A DNA stretch of 33,977 nt from an uncultured Prevotellaceae bacterium (GCA_902784065.1 CACZTJ010000011.1:1-33977); one strand, 5' to 3'. Positions 23,759 through 32,394 are shown, numbered from the stretch's first letter. Notes: generated by a model not told the origin, from the letters alone. Numbers and translations: made by a program.

Positions 23759-25930
23759 ATGGAAAAGAATATCTTTGCCCGTCTGATTGCTACCGCCCTG
23801 AATCTACAGGAACGGGCCGTTGCCAACACCCTCGCTTTGCTGGAGGAAGGTTGTACGATTCCTTTCATCTCCCGTTATCGAAAGGAACGGACAGGCGGAC
23901 TCGACGAGGTGCAGATTACGGCTATCAGCGATCGCTTCGACAAGCTGCAGGAGATCCAGAAGCGTAAGGAGACTGTCGTCAAGACCATCACAGATCTGGG
24001 GAAGATGACACCAGAACTGCAGAAGCGTATCGACGATTGCTGGGATGCCACAGAGTTGGAGGATATCTATCTGCCTTATAAGCCCAAACGTCGCACACGT
24101 GCCCAGGTGGCTCGCGAACAGGGATTGGAGCCCCTTGCCCAACTGTTGCTCCTGCAGCGTGAACGCGATCCGGAACGTGCCGCAGAGCGTTATGTCAAAG
24201 GCGATGTGAAAGATGTTGAGACAGCGCTCAAGGGCGCTCAGGACATCATTGCCGAGACGGTCAGTGAAGATGAGCGCAGCCGTCAGCAGCTACGCAATGC
24301 CTTTGCCCGTCAGGCTGTCATCACCTCAAAGGTGGTGAAGGCGAAGGCCGACAGCGACGAGGCGGCTAAGTATTCTGATTATTTCGACTGGCAGGAGCCT
24401 CTGAAGCGCTGTTCCTCCCATCGTCTGCTGGCCATGCGTCGTGGCGAGAGCGAAGGCATCCTCCGTCTCACCATCTCACCCAACGATGAGGAAGCGCTGG
24501 AACGCCTGAAGCGCCATTATGTCTATGGCAACACCCCATGCGGAAGACTGGTAGCAGAGGCCATCGACGATGGTTATAAGCGACTGCTCAAGCCTGCCAT
24601 CGAGACGGAGTTTGCAGCACTCAGCAAGGAACGTGCCGACGAAGAGGCGATACGCGTCTTTGCGGAGAATCTGCGCCAGCTGTTGCTGGGAGCACCCCTT
24701 GGTCAGAAGCGGGTGATGGGCATCGACCCAGGCTTCCGTACAGGTTGTAAGGTGGTGTGTCTCGATGCACAGGGCAATCTGCTGCATCATGATGCCATCT
24801 TCCCCCATCCGCCAGTAAACAAGCGTACAGAGTCGGCTATCGCCATCCTGAAGATGCTTCAGAAGTACCAGATTGAAGCCATCTCCATCGGCAATGGAAC
24901 AGCCAGTCGTGAGACCAATGAATTCATCAAGGATGTGTTAGCTGGTCGCTATAATATCGACACCAAGAAGAAGGAAGAGTTGCCCAAGCCCCAGGTGTTT
25001 ACGGTAAGCGAGGATGGCGCTTCCGTCTATTCTGCCTCCAAGACGGCTCGCGAAGAGTTCCCTGATGAGGATGTGACGGTTCGTGGCGCTGTCTCGATAG
25101 GTCGCCGCCTGATGGATCCCCTTGCCGAACTGGTGAAGATCGATCCCAAGAGCATCGGCGTAGGCCAGTATCAGCACGATGTGGATCAGACGCAACTCAA
25201 GCACTCGCTCGACCAGACCGTAGAGAGCTGTGTGAACCTCGTGGGTGTGAACCTCAATACAGCCTCCCAGCATCTGCTGATGTATGTCAGCGGCTTAGGT
25301 CCTACCCTTGCCAAGAACATTGTGGATTATCGGCGTGAGAATGGAGCCTTCACCTCACGCGCCCAACTGAAGAAGGTGCCACGCCTAGGTCCCTCTGCCT
25401 TCCAGCAGTGTGCAGGTTTCTTACGTATCCCTGGTGCCAAGAATCCCCTCGACAACTCTGCCGTCCATCCTGAGAGTTATGCCGTTGTAGAGCAGATGGC
25501 GAAGGATCAGGGATGTTCCGTTGCCGACCTTATTAATAATAAGGAGAAGCGCGAGGCGATAGATATCAAGCGATATGTCACTGATGAGGTGGGCATCCCC
25601 ACCCTCACGGATATCATGCAGGAGTTGGAGAAGCCTGGACGCGACCCTCGCGAACAGATTGAGGAGTTTGAGTTCGATAAGAATGTCTCTACCGTCGATG
25701 ATCTGGTAGAGGGCATGATCCTGCCAGGCATTGTGACCAACATCACCAACTTTGGTGCCTTTGTGGATATCGGTGTCCATCAGGATGGTCTCATCCACAT
25801 CTCCCAGATGGCCAATCGTCGCATTGCCCATCCGACAGATGTGGTGAAGCTCCATCAGCACCTGCGAGTCCGCGTCATTGAGGTCGATCGCAGGCGTAAT
25901 CGCATCTCCCTGTCACTCAAGGGACTTTAA
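23759..25930 (+). CDS. tex: Tex-family RNA-binding transcription accessory protein
   Basis: I start at ATG 23759 (723 residues, MEKNIFARLIATALNLQERA). The upstream frame to 23567 crosses the divergent gene and its promoter. Domains in order: N-terminal helical Tex domain (about 1-190), the second helical region, YqgF/RNase H-like domain from about 316 (GIDPGFRTGCKVVCLD), helix-hairpin-helix domain (SGLGPTLAKNIVDYR, then VPRLGPSAFQQCAGFLRI), and C-terminal S1 domain from about 650 (VEGMILPGIVTNITNFGAFV). Tex binds nucleic acid and acts in transcription and RNA metabolism. Length is close to the family norm. Only six bases separate its stop from that of the convergent glycosidase-like gene. Confidence 0.95.
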   Translation: MEKNIFARLIATALNLQERAVANTLALLEEGCTIPFISRYRKERTGGLDEVQITAISDRFDKLQEIQKRKETVVKTITDLGKMTPELQKRIDDCWDATELEDIYLPYKPKRRTRAQVAREQGLEPLAQLLLLQRERDPERAAERYVKGDVKDVETALKGAQDIIAETVSEDERSRQQLRNAFARQAVITSKVVKAKADSDEAAKYSDYFDWQEPLKRCSSHRLLAMRRGESEGILRLTISPNDEEALERLKRHYVYGNTPCGRLVAEAIDDGYKRLLKPAIETEFAALSKERADEEAIRVFAENLRQLLLGAPLGQKRVMGIDPGFRTGCKVVCLDAQGNLLHHDAIFPHPPVNKRTESAIAILKMLQKYQIEAISIGNGTASRETNEFIKDVLAGRYNIDTKKKEELPKPQVFTVSEDGASVYSASKTAREEFPDEDVTVRGAVSIGRRLMDPLAELVKIDPKSIGVGQYQHDVDQTQLKHSLDQTVESCVNLVGVNLNTASQHLLMYVSGLGPTLAKNIVDYRRENGAFTSRAQLKKVPRLGPSAFQQCAGFLRIPGAKNPLDNSAVHPESYAVVEQMAKDQGCSVADLINNKEKREAIDIKRYVTDEVGIPTLTDIMQELEKPGRDPREQIEEFEFDKNVSTVDDLVEGMILPGIVTNITNFGAFVDIGVHQDGLIHISQMANRRIAHPTDVVKLHQHLRVRVIEVDRRRNRISLSLKGL

Positions 25931-25936
25931 GGTTAC

Positions 25937-27811
25937 TCAATAGCTGAACGCCATGTAGGAATGCGGTTTCAGGGAAACGGCAAACTTCGTGGCGCTCTTT
26001 TTGTGCCAGCCCACCCAGTAGTCTTCCAACTTTCCTTCAATGGTGCTATCCTCTTCAAGGTTCTTCAGCAGCTTGAAGCGGTCAGGCTCACACACCAGTT
26101 TCACATCTACTGGCTCATCGTTGAAGTTCTCCACAATCAGTGTATGGTTGTCATAGAGGAAAAGACTCACCTTCGATGGTCCGTCGAGATAGAAGTCCAG
26201 ATCCTGACTCATCACGCGACGGATCTCTGTCAACGCAGCAGCAGGATAGTCATAGAGCTGTCCCATATCATCAGGAATCGTCAGCACATAGAGATAGGCA
26301 CCTGTATATTTGGCCTTATGCAGGATGGGAAAGCCTGACACACCACCCGTCAGAGGCCTACCAGCACTGATCACCTCCCAGCTGTCGTTGGTCTGGTAAC
26401 GCACCTGCGGGATCAGTATCTCCCGACTGCTCTGTCCGTATCTGCCAAAGTCGTTCACGATGGCTTTCAGGTCTGAGCAGCGCAGTTCACACACCTCAGC
26501 AATCTTCTCTGGGATCGCCTTCAGCAGTCCGCTGGTGATGATCACGTCTCTCCCACTCTGCAGCTGGGCTTTAATCTTCGTCATGATATCCTTGTCGCCA
26601 GCAGCCTGCTCTGTCAGCAGCACAATCTTCTGATCGTTGGCAAAGGTGGGATACATATCCATGGGCAGTCCGATCATACCCAGATAGTTCTGCAGGAAAT
26701 CCTCTCCCAGGGCGTGGAAAGGCTTATACGACTTGATGCCGATGGGCTTACCCAGCTTCCCTACCAGCTGATCAGCCTTACGGAGCGTGACGTCAGCAAT
26801 ACGTGCCATCGTGGTAGGTGTCACCGTCTGATTGCCATTCTGGAAGGCTGCTGTCATCTCGTCGTAATTCCAGCTGGTACCCGTGCCCTGCCAGGGCGCA
26901 CGGAAGCGATCATTCAACTTCACATCGAGCAACTGGTTATAGGCAAACAGCATCACATCACGTGCCTTGGCGATAGCCGTCAGATGCAGCTGCTCCGCAT
27001 AGCGGTCCATACTCATCTGGATACCACCGGCATCCACCCAGCCACCACCATTATAGCCTGGACGCAGGTTCTCGAAATAGCGGATGATATTGTAACTCAG
27101 GTAGTTCTGCAGATGCTGCGCACTGGCAGGATCGCGCGTCTCCGTACCTGTCCAGATACCGTCAAAGATCATGGTTCCATGCTCCAGATTAAAGCCGAGC
27201 CCCTGGAAATGGTCATACCAGTTGGGATATTTGATGATCACCTTCACCTTCGGGTTCACAGCCTTCGCAGGCCCCACCACCAGATTCCTGCCAGCCTCAT
27301 TCATCAGCTCCAGACGGTATTCCGTCCAACTCCTGTTGCCCTTGGCTTTCACCTCTACAGGACTCTTACAACTGGTGAAGAAGAAGTCGTCGAGCAGGAA
27401 CTCATCAAAATGACGGGCCGTCGTCTCTGCAATCTTCTGTACCATTTTCCTGTGCTCAGGATCGGAATAGCAGAACGTCTCAAACTCATTGCTCTCGTTG
27501 ATGGTATAGGTGATGCCACCTGCCACCTCGATGCCTTGTTTCTCGAAGAACTGCTTGGCCTTCTCGATCGTTTCATCATCCACGATCAACAGGTCGCGAT
27601 GCGTCTCCAGATAGATCTTATCCACATCCAACTGACTGGAGATGATGGCCCATGATGATTCGAGCCACTCGGCATCCTTCATTTTCTGCACCTCATAGGC
27701 ACGTACATAGACAGAGACCTTGAAATGGTCGTGTTTGGCTTCGGCAGCGCATGGCAGCATCAGACAGGCCATCAGGCAGAGAGCACTTCTGAGTAATGAA
27801 AGTTTCTTCAT
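25937..27811 (-). CDS. Secreted glycoside-hydrolase-like protein
   Basis: A 624-residue protein with a signal peptide (MKKLSLLRSALCLMACLMLP, then cleavage near AEAKH). Residues about 30-340 look like a TIM-barrel (VSVYVRAYEVQKM, then HFDEFLLDDFFFTSC, VKVIIKYPNWYDHFQGLGFN, IFDGIWTGTETRDP, WVDAGGI), with several Asp/Glu at strand ends. About 390-500 resembles the Rossmann-like glutamine-amidotransferase-fold domain found after GH42-type barrels (KIKAQLQSGRDVIITSGLL). The C-terminal part is beta-rich. I do not recognise a numbered family, and catalytic residues are not assigned, so substrate is unknown. It follows the CDF exporter gene by 24 bases, so it probably shares the ald transcript. Confidence 0.7.
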   Translation of the reverse strand: MKKLSLLRSALCLMACLMLPCAAEAKHDHFKVSVYVRAYEVQKMKDAEWLESSWAIISSQLDVDKIYLETHRDLLIVDDETIEKAKQFFEKQGIEVAGGITYTINESNEFETFCYSDPEHRKMVQKIAETTARHFDEFLLDDFFFTSCKSPVEVKAKGNRSWTEYRLELMNEAGRNLVVGPAKAVNPKVKVIIKYPNWYDHFQGLGFNLEHGTMIFDGIWTGTETRDPASAQHLQNYLSYNIIRYFENLRPGYNGGGWVDAGGIQMSMDRYAEQLHLTAIAKARDVMLFAYNQLLDVKLNDRFRAPWQGTGTSWNYDEMTAAFQNGNQTVTPTTMARIADVTLRKADQLVGKLGKPIGIKSYKPFHALGEDFLQNYLGMIGLPMDMYPTFANDQKIVLLTEQAAGDKDIMTKIKAQLQSGRDVIITSGLLKAIPEKIAEVCELRCSDLKAIVNDFGRYGQSSREILIPQVRYQTNDSWEVISAGRPLTGGVSGFPILHKAKYTGAYLYVLTIPDDMGQLYDYPAAALTEIRRVMSQDLDFYLDGPSKVSLFLYDNHTLIVENFNDEPVDVKLVCEPDRFKLLKNLEEDSTIEGKLEDYWVGWHKKSATKFAVSLKPHSYMAFSY

Positions 27812-27835
27812 AAATCTTTTATGTTTTAGGGTTGG

Positions 27836-28735
27836 TTATGATAATTTTGCTTCTTCCAAGGGCTCCACATGCACCGCCACGTGGGTATCCTGTCCATAGC
27901 GGGCCCGCAACAGGTCTTCCACCTCTGAGGCTTTGTTGTGAGCATCGCGCAGGCTCATGTTGCCATCCATCAGGATATGCAGCTCGATGGCATAGTGATT
28001 GCCAATCTTACGTGTCCGCAGATCATGGGGACATGCCACGCCAGGCACCTTGCCCACCATCCTGAGCATCTCCTCCTCCACGTCGTCAGGCAGCGAGTGC
28101 TCCATCAGATCGCTCACACCGTCACGCAACAGTTCCAGAGCCACCTTCACAATAAATGCGCCCACCACCAACGAGGCTAACGGATCAAGCACCGTCCAGC
28201 GCTGTCCTAAGAAGATGGCACCGCCGATACCGATGGCCGTTCCGATAGACGAAAGAGCATCGCTGCGATGATGCCACGCATTGGCGGCTAACACCTGAGA
28301 GTCGAGCTTTCGCGCCTTCACCATCGAATACTGATACACGCCCTCCTTCAGCAGCACCGACAGCAGTGCAGCCCACAGCGCCAACATCCCTGGCGCCTCC
28401 AGCTGCTCGCCCCCAAGCCAGGCACTGATCTTCATCGCCCCGTTATAGATAATGCCGATGGCTACAGCCATCAGCGCCACACCAATCAGCGTCATCGCCA
28501 GCGTCTCGTATTTCCCATGACCATAATCGTGGGATTTGTCTTGAGGCTTGCTGCTGATATGGACAAATATCAGCACGATCACATCCGTCGCCAAGTCCGA
28601 CAACGAGTGTACGGCATCAGCCACCATCGCAGCACTATGGCCCACGATGCCAGCCACAAACTTAAAGATCAGCAGCGCCACATTCACGACGCCGCCGACC
28701 AATGTTACCTTATAAATTTCGCGACTTCTTTCCAT
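27836..28735 (-). CDS. CDF-family divalent cation exporter
   Basis: A 299-residue cation diffusion facilitator with six hydrophobic segments and a C-terminal cytoplasmic ferredoxin-like domain (about 210-290). Metal-site residues of TM2 are D40, H43 and D47 (VADAVHSLSDLATD); those of TM5 are H154/H155 and D158 (AWHHRSDALSS). DYGHGKYET is also family-typical. Such proteins exchange Zn, Fe or Mn for protons; metal choice is not readable here. His-Asp pairing in TM5 would suit zinc. The start codon overlaps the alanine dehydrogenase stop by one base (TGATG), so the two are coupled. Confidence 0.92.
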   Translation of the reverse strand: MERSREIYKVTLVGGVVNVALLIFKFVAGIVGHSAAMVADAVHSLSDLATDVIVLIFVHISSKPQDKSHDYGHGKYETLAMTLIGVALMAVAIGIIYNGAMKISAWLGGEQLEAPGMLALWAALLSVLLKEGVYQYSMVKARKLDSQVLAANAWHHRSDALSSIGTAIGIGGAIFLGQRWTVLDPLASLVVGAFIVKVALELLRDGVSDLMEHSLPDDVEEEMLRMVGKVPGVACPHDLRTRKIGNHYAIELHILMDGNMSLRDAHNKASEVEDLLRARYGQDTHVAVHVEPLEEAKLS

Positions 28736-29841
28736 CAGAATACAAGCGGCTCGTAAGGCAGGCCGAAGACGTCGGCTACGGCTTTAAACACCACCTTACC
28801 CTCTACGATGTTCAGACCCTTGGCCAGTGCAGCATCATCCTTGCAGGCCTGCTGCCATCCCTTGTCGGCCAGTGCTACGGCATAGCGCAGGGTGGCATTC
28901 GTCAGTGCCAGCGTCGAGGTGTTAGGCACGGCTCCAGGGATATTTGCCACACAGTAGTGCACGATACCATCCTCTATATATACAGGCTCGCTATGCGTCG
29001 TAGGTCTTGACGTCTCGAAGCAGCCACCCTGATCGATCGCCACATCCACGAGCACCGTTCCAGGCTCCATCAGCTTCAGCATCTCCTTCGTGATCAGGTG
29101 AGGCGTCTTGTCGCCAGGCACCAGCACGCTACCCACCACGATATCCACCGTCGGCAACTGCTGTCGGATATTATGCTCCGACGAATAGAGCGTATGCACA
29201 TTCGCAGGCGTCTCGATATCCAACTGGCGCAGTCGGGGCAGCGAGATATCCGCAATGGTGACATCAGCACCCAGGCCAGCCGCCATCATCGCAGCAGCCT
29301 CGCCTACCACGCCACCGCCAAGCACCAGCACCTTCGCCGGACTCACACCAGGCACGCCACTGATCAGCTTACCCTTGCCGCCCTTGGTCTTCTGCAGATA
29401 GTAGGCACCATTCAACGTCGCCATACGACCTGCCACCTCACTCATCGGCTGTAGCAGCGGCAGAGAGCCGTTCGGCAACTGCACCGTCTCGTAGGCCAGA
29501 CACACGGCACCGCTCTTCAGCATGGCATCCGTCAGCTCCTTCTCACAGGCAAAATGGAAATAGGTAAAGAGCAGCTGCCCTGGGCGCACCAGCTCATACT
29601 CCGGCTCGATGGGCTCCTTCACCTTCACGATCATATCACACTCGCGATACACCGCCTCAATCGTCGGCAGGATCCTCGCACCAGCAGCCACATACTCGTC
29701 GTCCGAGAAGCCACTGCCCTCACCAGCCGTATGCTGCACACTCACCTCGTGTCCACGACGTGCCAACTCAGCCACCCCCGCAGGCGTCATGCCTACACGG
29801 TTCTCATTGTTTTTAATCTCTTTGGGAATTCCTACTTTCAT
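28735..29841 (-). CDS. ald: Alanine dehydrogenase
   Basis: A 368-residue NAD-dependent L-alanine dehydrogenase: it interconverts alanine and pyruvate plus ammonia. It begins [20 protein letters not shown], with substrate-site residues Arg15, Lys75 (KVKEP) and His96 (FTYFHFA). The NAD-binding Rossmann motif is [14 protein letters not shown] (about 170-183), and [18 protein letters not shown] is a family signature. Length is close to the family's usual 370. It is the first gene of a minus-strand unit with the CDF exporter and glycosidase-like genes, with a promoter about 40 bases upstream. Confidence 0.96.
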   Translation of the reverse strand: MKVGIPKEIKNNENRVGMTPAGVAELARRGHEVSVQHTAGEGSGFSDDEYVAAGARILPTIEAVYRECDMIVKVKEPIEPEYELVRPGQLLFTYFHFACEKELTDAMLKSGAVCLAYETVQLPNGSLPLLQPMSEVAGRMATLNGAYYLQKTKGGKGKLISGVPGVSPAKVLVLGGGVVGEAAAMMAAGLGADVTIADISLPRLRQLDIETPANVHTLYSSEHNIRQQLPTVDIVVGSVLVPGDKTPHLITKEMLKLMEPGTVLVDVAIDQGGCFETSRPTTHSEPVYIEDGIVHYCVANIPGAVPNTSTLALTNATLRYAVALADKGWQQACKDDAALAKGLNIVEGKVVFKAVADVFGLPYEPLVF

Positions 29842-29880
29842 AAGCCAATAATTTTAAGTTGAAAAATTAGTTATCAGCTG

Positions 29881-29912
29881 CAAATATACGAAAAAAAATG
29901 GAATCTCCCAAT
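29881..29912 (-). promoter_or_regulatory. Promoter for ald operon
   Basis: Minus strand: ATTG (29912-29909), 20 bases, TATATTTG (29888-29881). This fits the Bacteroidetes consensus and gives a leader of roughly 35 bases before ald. Confidence 0.6.
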
Positions 29913-29969
29913 ATTATCGAATATTTTTGGTATAATTCAAAAAAAAATGCTCCTTTTATCCATCCCCTT

Positions 29970-30080
29970 TGTCACCTCGAGCCTGTCGAGAGGTCTCAAG
30001 AGATTTCTTGGACAAGCCAAGCGAGCGGAGTCGAGCGCTCGACTCCGCTCGAAATGACAAGACTCCGCTCGAAATGACAA
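29970..30080. repeat. Dispersed palindromic repeat (GTCAYCTCGAGC...GCTCGAAATGAC type), copy A
   Basis: The element starts at GTCACCTCGAG and ends at CTCGAAATGACAA. It contains a perfect 30-bp palindrome at 30022-30051 (half-site CGAGCGGAGTCGAGC) and an exact 20-base tandem duplication at 30041-30060 and 30061-30080. Related copies lie at 32042-32123 and from 33941. Such GTCAT-CTCGA palindromes are dispersed in many Bacteroidetes genomes. It sits downstream of both ald-leftward and sORF-leftward transcription; a terminator or REP-like role is possible. Confidence 0.75.
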
Positions 30081-30098
30081 TAAGCACTTGCATCGCTG

Positions 30099-30188
30099 TC
30101 AAGACTTGCTATTATAATATCTGACCAACAAAGCGACGCCAGAGAAGGCAATCACGAATTCAAGGGCTACGATGACAATGTACTGCAT
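30099..30188 (-). CDS. 29-residue single-helix membrane peptide (candidate)
   Basis: An ATG at 30188-30186 opens a frame of 29 codons to TGA at 30101-30099, beginning MQYIVIVALEFVIAFSGVAL and ending in RYYNSKS. It is almost wholly one hydrophobic helix with a polar C-terminal tail, as in small inner-membrane peptides. A TATATTTG element lies 36 bases upstream, leaving a short leader. The surrounding DNA is non-coding and repeat-rich. I do not recognise it. The support is the helix pattern, the promoter and the absence of any alternative gene here; type I toxin-like or small regulatory membrane peptides are the nearest analogues. Confidence 0.5.
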   Translation of the reverse strand: MQYIVIVALEFVIAFSGVALLVRYYNSKS

Positions 30189-30223
30189 AACGCTGATGGT
30201 TTTAATAATTCATAATTCTGGTG

Positions 30224-30231
30224 CAAATATA
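30224..30231 (-). promoter_or_regulatory. Putative -7 element for the 29-residue peptide
   Basis: The minus strand reads TATATTTG, preceded by CCG and followed by CACC. No TTG is seen at -33. It is on the opposite strand to the riboswitch promoter about 90 bases to the right. Confidence 0.4.
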
Positions 30232-30319
30232 CGGATTATCCGCTAATGGCTGATGGTTTGGTTATTGGTTGTTCCGAAAGGTGCTATCGAAAAAAACAAT
30301 AAACGATTTTTTTGTGCAG

Positions 30320-30353
30320 TTGTAAGATTATTCAGAAATAATTTGTACCTTTG
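30320..30353 (+). promoter_or_regulatory. Promoter for the cobalamin riboswitch transcript
   Basis: TTG at 30320-30322, 23 bases, then TACCTTTG at 30346-30353, matching TAnnTTTG. Transcription should start near 30357-30360, just before the riboswitch. Confidence 0.6.
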
Positions 30354-30355
30354 CA

Positions 30356-30612
30356 GCCGTGATACAGAAATGTGTCAATGTGAAAGTTGAGGCACAGCCT
30401 CGACTTTCGCCCGTGAAGGTTCGCTTAGCCGCGATTAATTGGGAACTGGAGTGTGAATCTCCGACTGTCCCGCAGCAGTGAACTCCATTATGGCTCCTAA
30501 GCATAAATGCCATTACCCGTTTTGGTGAGAAGGCGCTTGGGAGTGGAGGAAAGTCTGAAGACCAGCCTTCGTCGGAATAATGCCGAACGACCCTCGATGT
30601 AAGGGCGAAGAG
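30356..30612 (+). ncRNA. Cobalamin (vitamin B12) riboswitch
   Basis: The B12 box AGTCTGAAGACCAGCC lies at 30552-30567. GGGAA (30441-30445) with nested pairs GGGA/TCCC and GGAG/CTCC, and CTGTCCCGC (30465-30473), form the conserved core. GAAGG (30415-30419) pairs with CCTTC (30566-30570) to close the aptamer. An extra hairpin precedes it (30383-30407, AAAGTTGAGGC with GCCTCGACTTT). A TTCGTCGG/CCGAACGA stem follows the box. Such aptamers bind adenosyl- or methylcobalamin and usually repress the downstream gene. The boundaries are approximate; which cobalamin form binds cannot be read by eye. Confidence 0.88.
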
Positions 30613-30672
30613 GCGCAAGCTCTCTCTTTCTAGGATTAGCGCAGCAATGCGCATATGTGAGTTATTATATAG

Positions 30673-30717
30673 GTTTGCAGGGAGACCCAGTCGTGAGGCA
30701 GCATCTCCCTTTTAAAC
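30673..30717 (+). terminator. Terminator-like hairpin in the riboswitch expression platform
   Basis: AGGGAGA (30679-30685) pairs with TCTCCCT (30704-30710), followed by TTT. An outer GTTT/AAAC pairing (30673-30676 with 30714-30717) can extend it. It lies ten bases before the flavodoxin-like ATG and could either terminate transcription or mask the start. A GCGCA-GCAA-TGCGC hairpin (30639-30652) precedes it. Confidence 0.5.
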
Positions 30718-30726
30718 GAAAGGTAA

Positions 30727-31125
30727 ATGAAATCGACAATAGTAATCTACGGACACGAGTCCGAACTGACAAAAGCTGATGCCAAGCGCATTGCTTTTTT
30801 CCTTGGAGCGCAGACAACCTGCACTCACCACATAGGTATGGCCATTATGAATGGTGTTGAGAACTTTGTACTCTGTCTTCCCTCTCTCAAAGAAGAAGGA
30901 GCAGAGAAAGAGTGGCAGGAACTCTTTGACACCTTCAACGACATGAACCTAACAGGCAAGTGCTTTGCTATCTATGTGCCATCTGACAGTCATTCTACCA
31001 ACAAGATTAATCATCTGAAGTACATTCTCTATCAGCGAAATGCACGACACATTATTAATCAACCAGTCTATTTGTCGCATTATTCCATAGAAGATTGGAT
31101 TAGTGCCATTTCCCCCAACCTATAA
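30727..31125 (+). CDS. Short flavodoxin-like protein under a B12 riboswitch
   Basis: A 132-residue protein with the beta-alpha alternation of flavodoxins: MKSTIVIYGHESELTKADAKRIAFFL, NFVLCLPSL, EWQELFDTFNDMNLTGKCFAIYVP, then a helix and strand to the end. In flavodoxin the first loop is SxTGxT and binds FMN phosphate; here it reads GHESELT, so FMN binding is doubtful. The second loop lacks the usual aromatic-rich TWG motif. Its promoter and leader carry a cobalamin riboswitch, suggesting a role in B12 use, transport or reduction, or in a pathway replaced by a B12-dependent enzyme. It is nine bases upstream of the LysR gene. The family call is by pattern; confidence in function is low. Confidence 0.72.
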   Translation: MKSTIVIYGHESELTKADAKRIAFFLGAQTTCTHHIGMAIMNGVENFVLCLPSLKEEGAEKEWQELFDTFNDMNLTGKCFAIYVPSDSHSTNKINHLKYILYQRNARHIINQPVYLSHYSIEDWISAISPNL

Positions 31126-31134
31126 AAATATGGT

Positions 31135-32040
31135 ATGGAACTACGACAACTGAAATATTTCCTCCGTGTGGCCGAGACGCTCAACTTCTCTGTGGCGGCT
31201 CGCGAGCTCTTTATCACGCAGAGCACGCTCTCGCAGCAGATACTGAATCTGGAGCATGAACTCGACCAGCAACTCTTCGAACGCAACAGCCACGAGGTGC
31301 TGCTTACCGAGGCTGGACAGATGCTGATGCCGCTGGCCCGCGAGTGTATCTACGATGCCGATACGCTACTGTTGCGCGTACAGGAACTGAAGCAGATGCT
31401 GACTGGCGAGCTGAACATCGGCGTCACCTTTTCGTTCAGCAGTATGATTGCCGAGACGATGGCCGACTTCCTTAAAAAATATCCCAAGGTAAAACTCAAC
31501 GTGTGCTATGCCTCGATGACTGAACTCATCAACAAACTACAGCGTCACGAACTCGATCTTGTGCAGGCCTTTAAACCTACAAAACAAAATGCTCACATCG
31601 AGAGTTGTGTTTTGTTCGACAACCGTCTTGCCGCCATCGTCAGCGAACATCACCCGCTGGCCCAGAAGAAGAGCGTTACACTGCACGAACTGGAGAAATT
31701 CTGCCTGGTACTCCCCGCTATTGGCATGCAAGCCCGCAATGCTTTCGAACAGCTCATCGCAGGAACAGACTACCACTTCCGTGTTAAGGCAGAAGTCAGT
31801 TATGTCAGTCTGCTGTTCAAGCTCGTCCACCAAACCTGCAACGTTACCATCCTTGCTGAGTCAACCGTTATCAACGAGAGCGGTCTCCGCGCTATCCCCA
31901 TCGAGGCCCCCTCGAACCACATGCAGGGTTGTATCCACACTCTCAAGGATGCCTACAAGAAACCTTCTGCCTGCGAATTTATCCAGATGCTTAGCCAATC
32001 GACTGCTATCCTTCAAAACACCACACTGGCAGCTATTTGA
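31135..32040 (+). CDS. LysR-family transcriptional regulator
   Basis: A 301-residue regulator. Residues 1-60 are the LysR winged helix-turn-helix (MELRQLKYFLRVAETLNFSV, then ARELFITQSTLSQQI, LFERNSHEVLLTEAG). A linker helix and the type-2 periplasmic-binding-fold effector domain (about 90-295) follow, with LNIGVTFSFSSMIAETM at its start. It is separated by nine bases from the flavodoxin-like gene on the same strand, with no separate promoter visible, so it is probably part of the B12-riboswitch transcript. The effector and targets are unknown; autoregulation would be usual for the family. Confidence 0.93.
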   Translation: MELRQLKYFLRVAETLNFSVAARELFITQSTLSQQILNLEHELDQQLFERNSHEVLLTEAGQMLMPLARECIYDADTLLLRVQELKQMLTGELNIGVTFSFSSMIAETMADFLKKYPKVKLNVCYASMTELINKLQRHELDLVQAFKPTKQNAHIESCVLFDNRLAAIVSEHHPLAQKKSVTLHELEKFCLVLPAIGMQARNAFEQLIAGTDYHFRVKAEVSYVSLLFKLVHQTCNVTILAESTVINESGLRAIPIEAPSNHMQGCIHTLKDAYKKPSACEFIQMLSQSTAILQNTTLAAI

Positions 32041-32041
32041 A

Positions 32042-32123
32042 TATCTCGAGATCTCTCCATGCGCTTCTTGCGTCCCTTTGGTAGCAAGCGAGCAGAGCTC
32101 GAGCGCGCTTAGTCGAGATGACA
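32042..32123. repeat. Dispersed palindromic repeat, copy B
   Basis: The element runs from TATCTCGAGATCTCTCC to TAGTCGAGATGACAAA. It shares CAAGCGAGC-GAG-TCGAGCGC with copy A (30017-30036) but is more diverged. It starts two bases beyond the LysR stop, so it could also end that transcript. Confidence 0.6.
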
Positions 32124-32217
32124 AAAGTGGAGACGTCACTCAAAACCCTCCTCCCCCAATTCTGTCGCAAATCACAACTACTGTCGCAACAACTGCGACA
32201 AGAACTTGCCAAATTTC

Positions 32218-32332
32218 TTGGAATCAGCTGTTTTTCACCGTATCTTTGCTATCGCGAAGACAGGCTGCACCTCAGCAATCTAAAGCCAGCTTTGATTGCA
32301 TTCGGTTTGCACTGTCATTGCATCAAAGATAA
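32218..32332 (+). repeat. Promoter-bearing repeat, copy 1
   Basis: TTG at 32218-32220, 20 bases, then TATCTTTG at 32241-32248, a consensus promoter. From there the sequence is CTATCGCGAAGACAGGCTGC, then ACCTCAGCAATC, ending in GGTTTGCACTGTCATTGCATC and CAAAGATA (32324-32331), the inverted copy of TATCTTTG. Copy 2 (32731-32836) has the same order. No gene with a sensible start follows; the next coding frame on plus is at 33027. Confidence 0.65.
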
Positions 32333-32394
32333 TTGCTTTTTTCACTTGAACAGCGGTTCTTGCATAATTATTTTCTCATTTGGTTTATAGGTTT

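Noticed and set aside
30328-30654. Minus-strand frame of 108 residues across the riboswitch
   Set aside because: It is the complement of the conserved cobalamin aptamer; no protein signal is seen.
30670-30677. TAGGTTTG as a second promoter after the riboswitch
   Set aside because: It matches TAnnTTTG, but no TTG lies at -33 and it falls inside the expression-platform hairpin.
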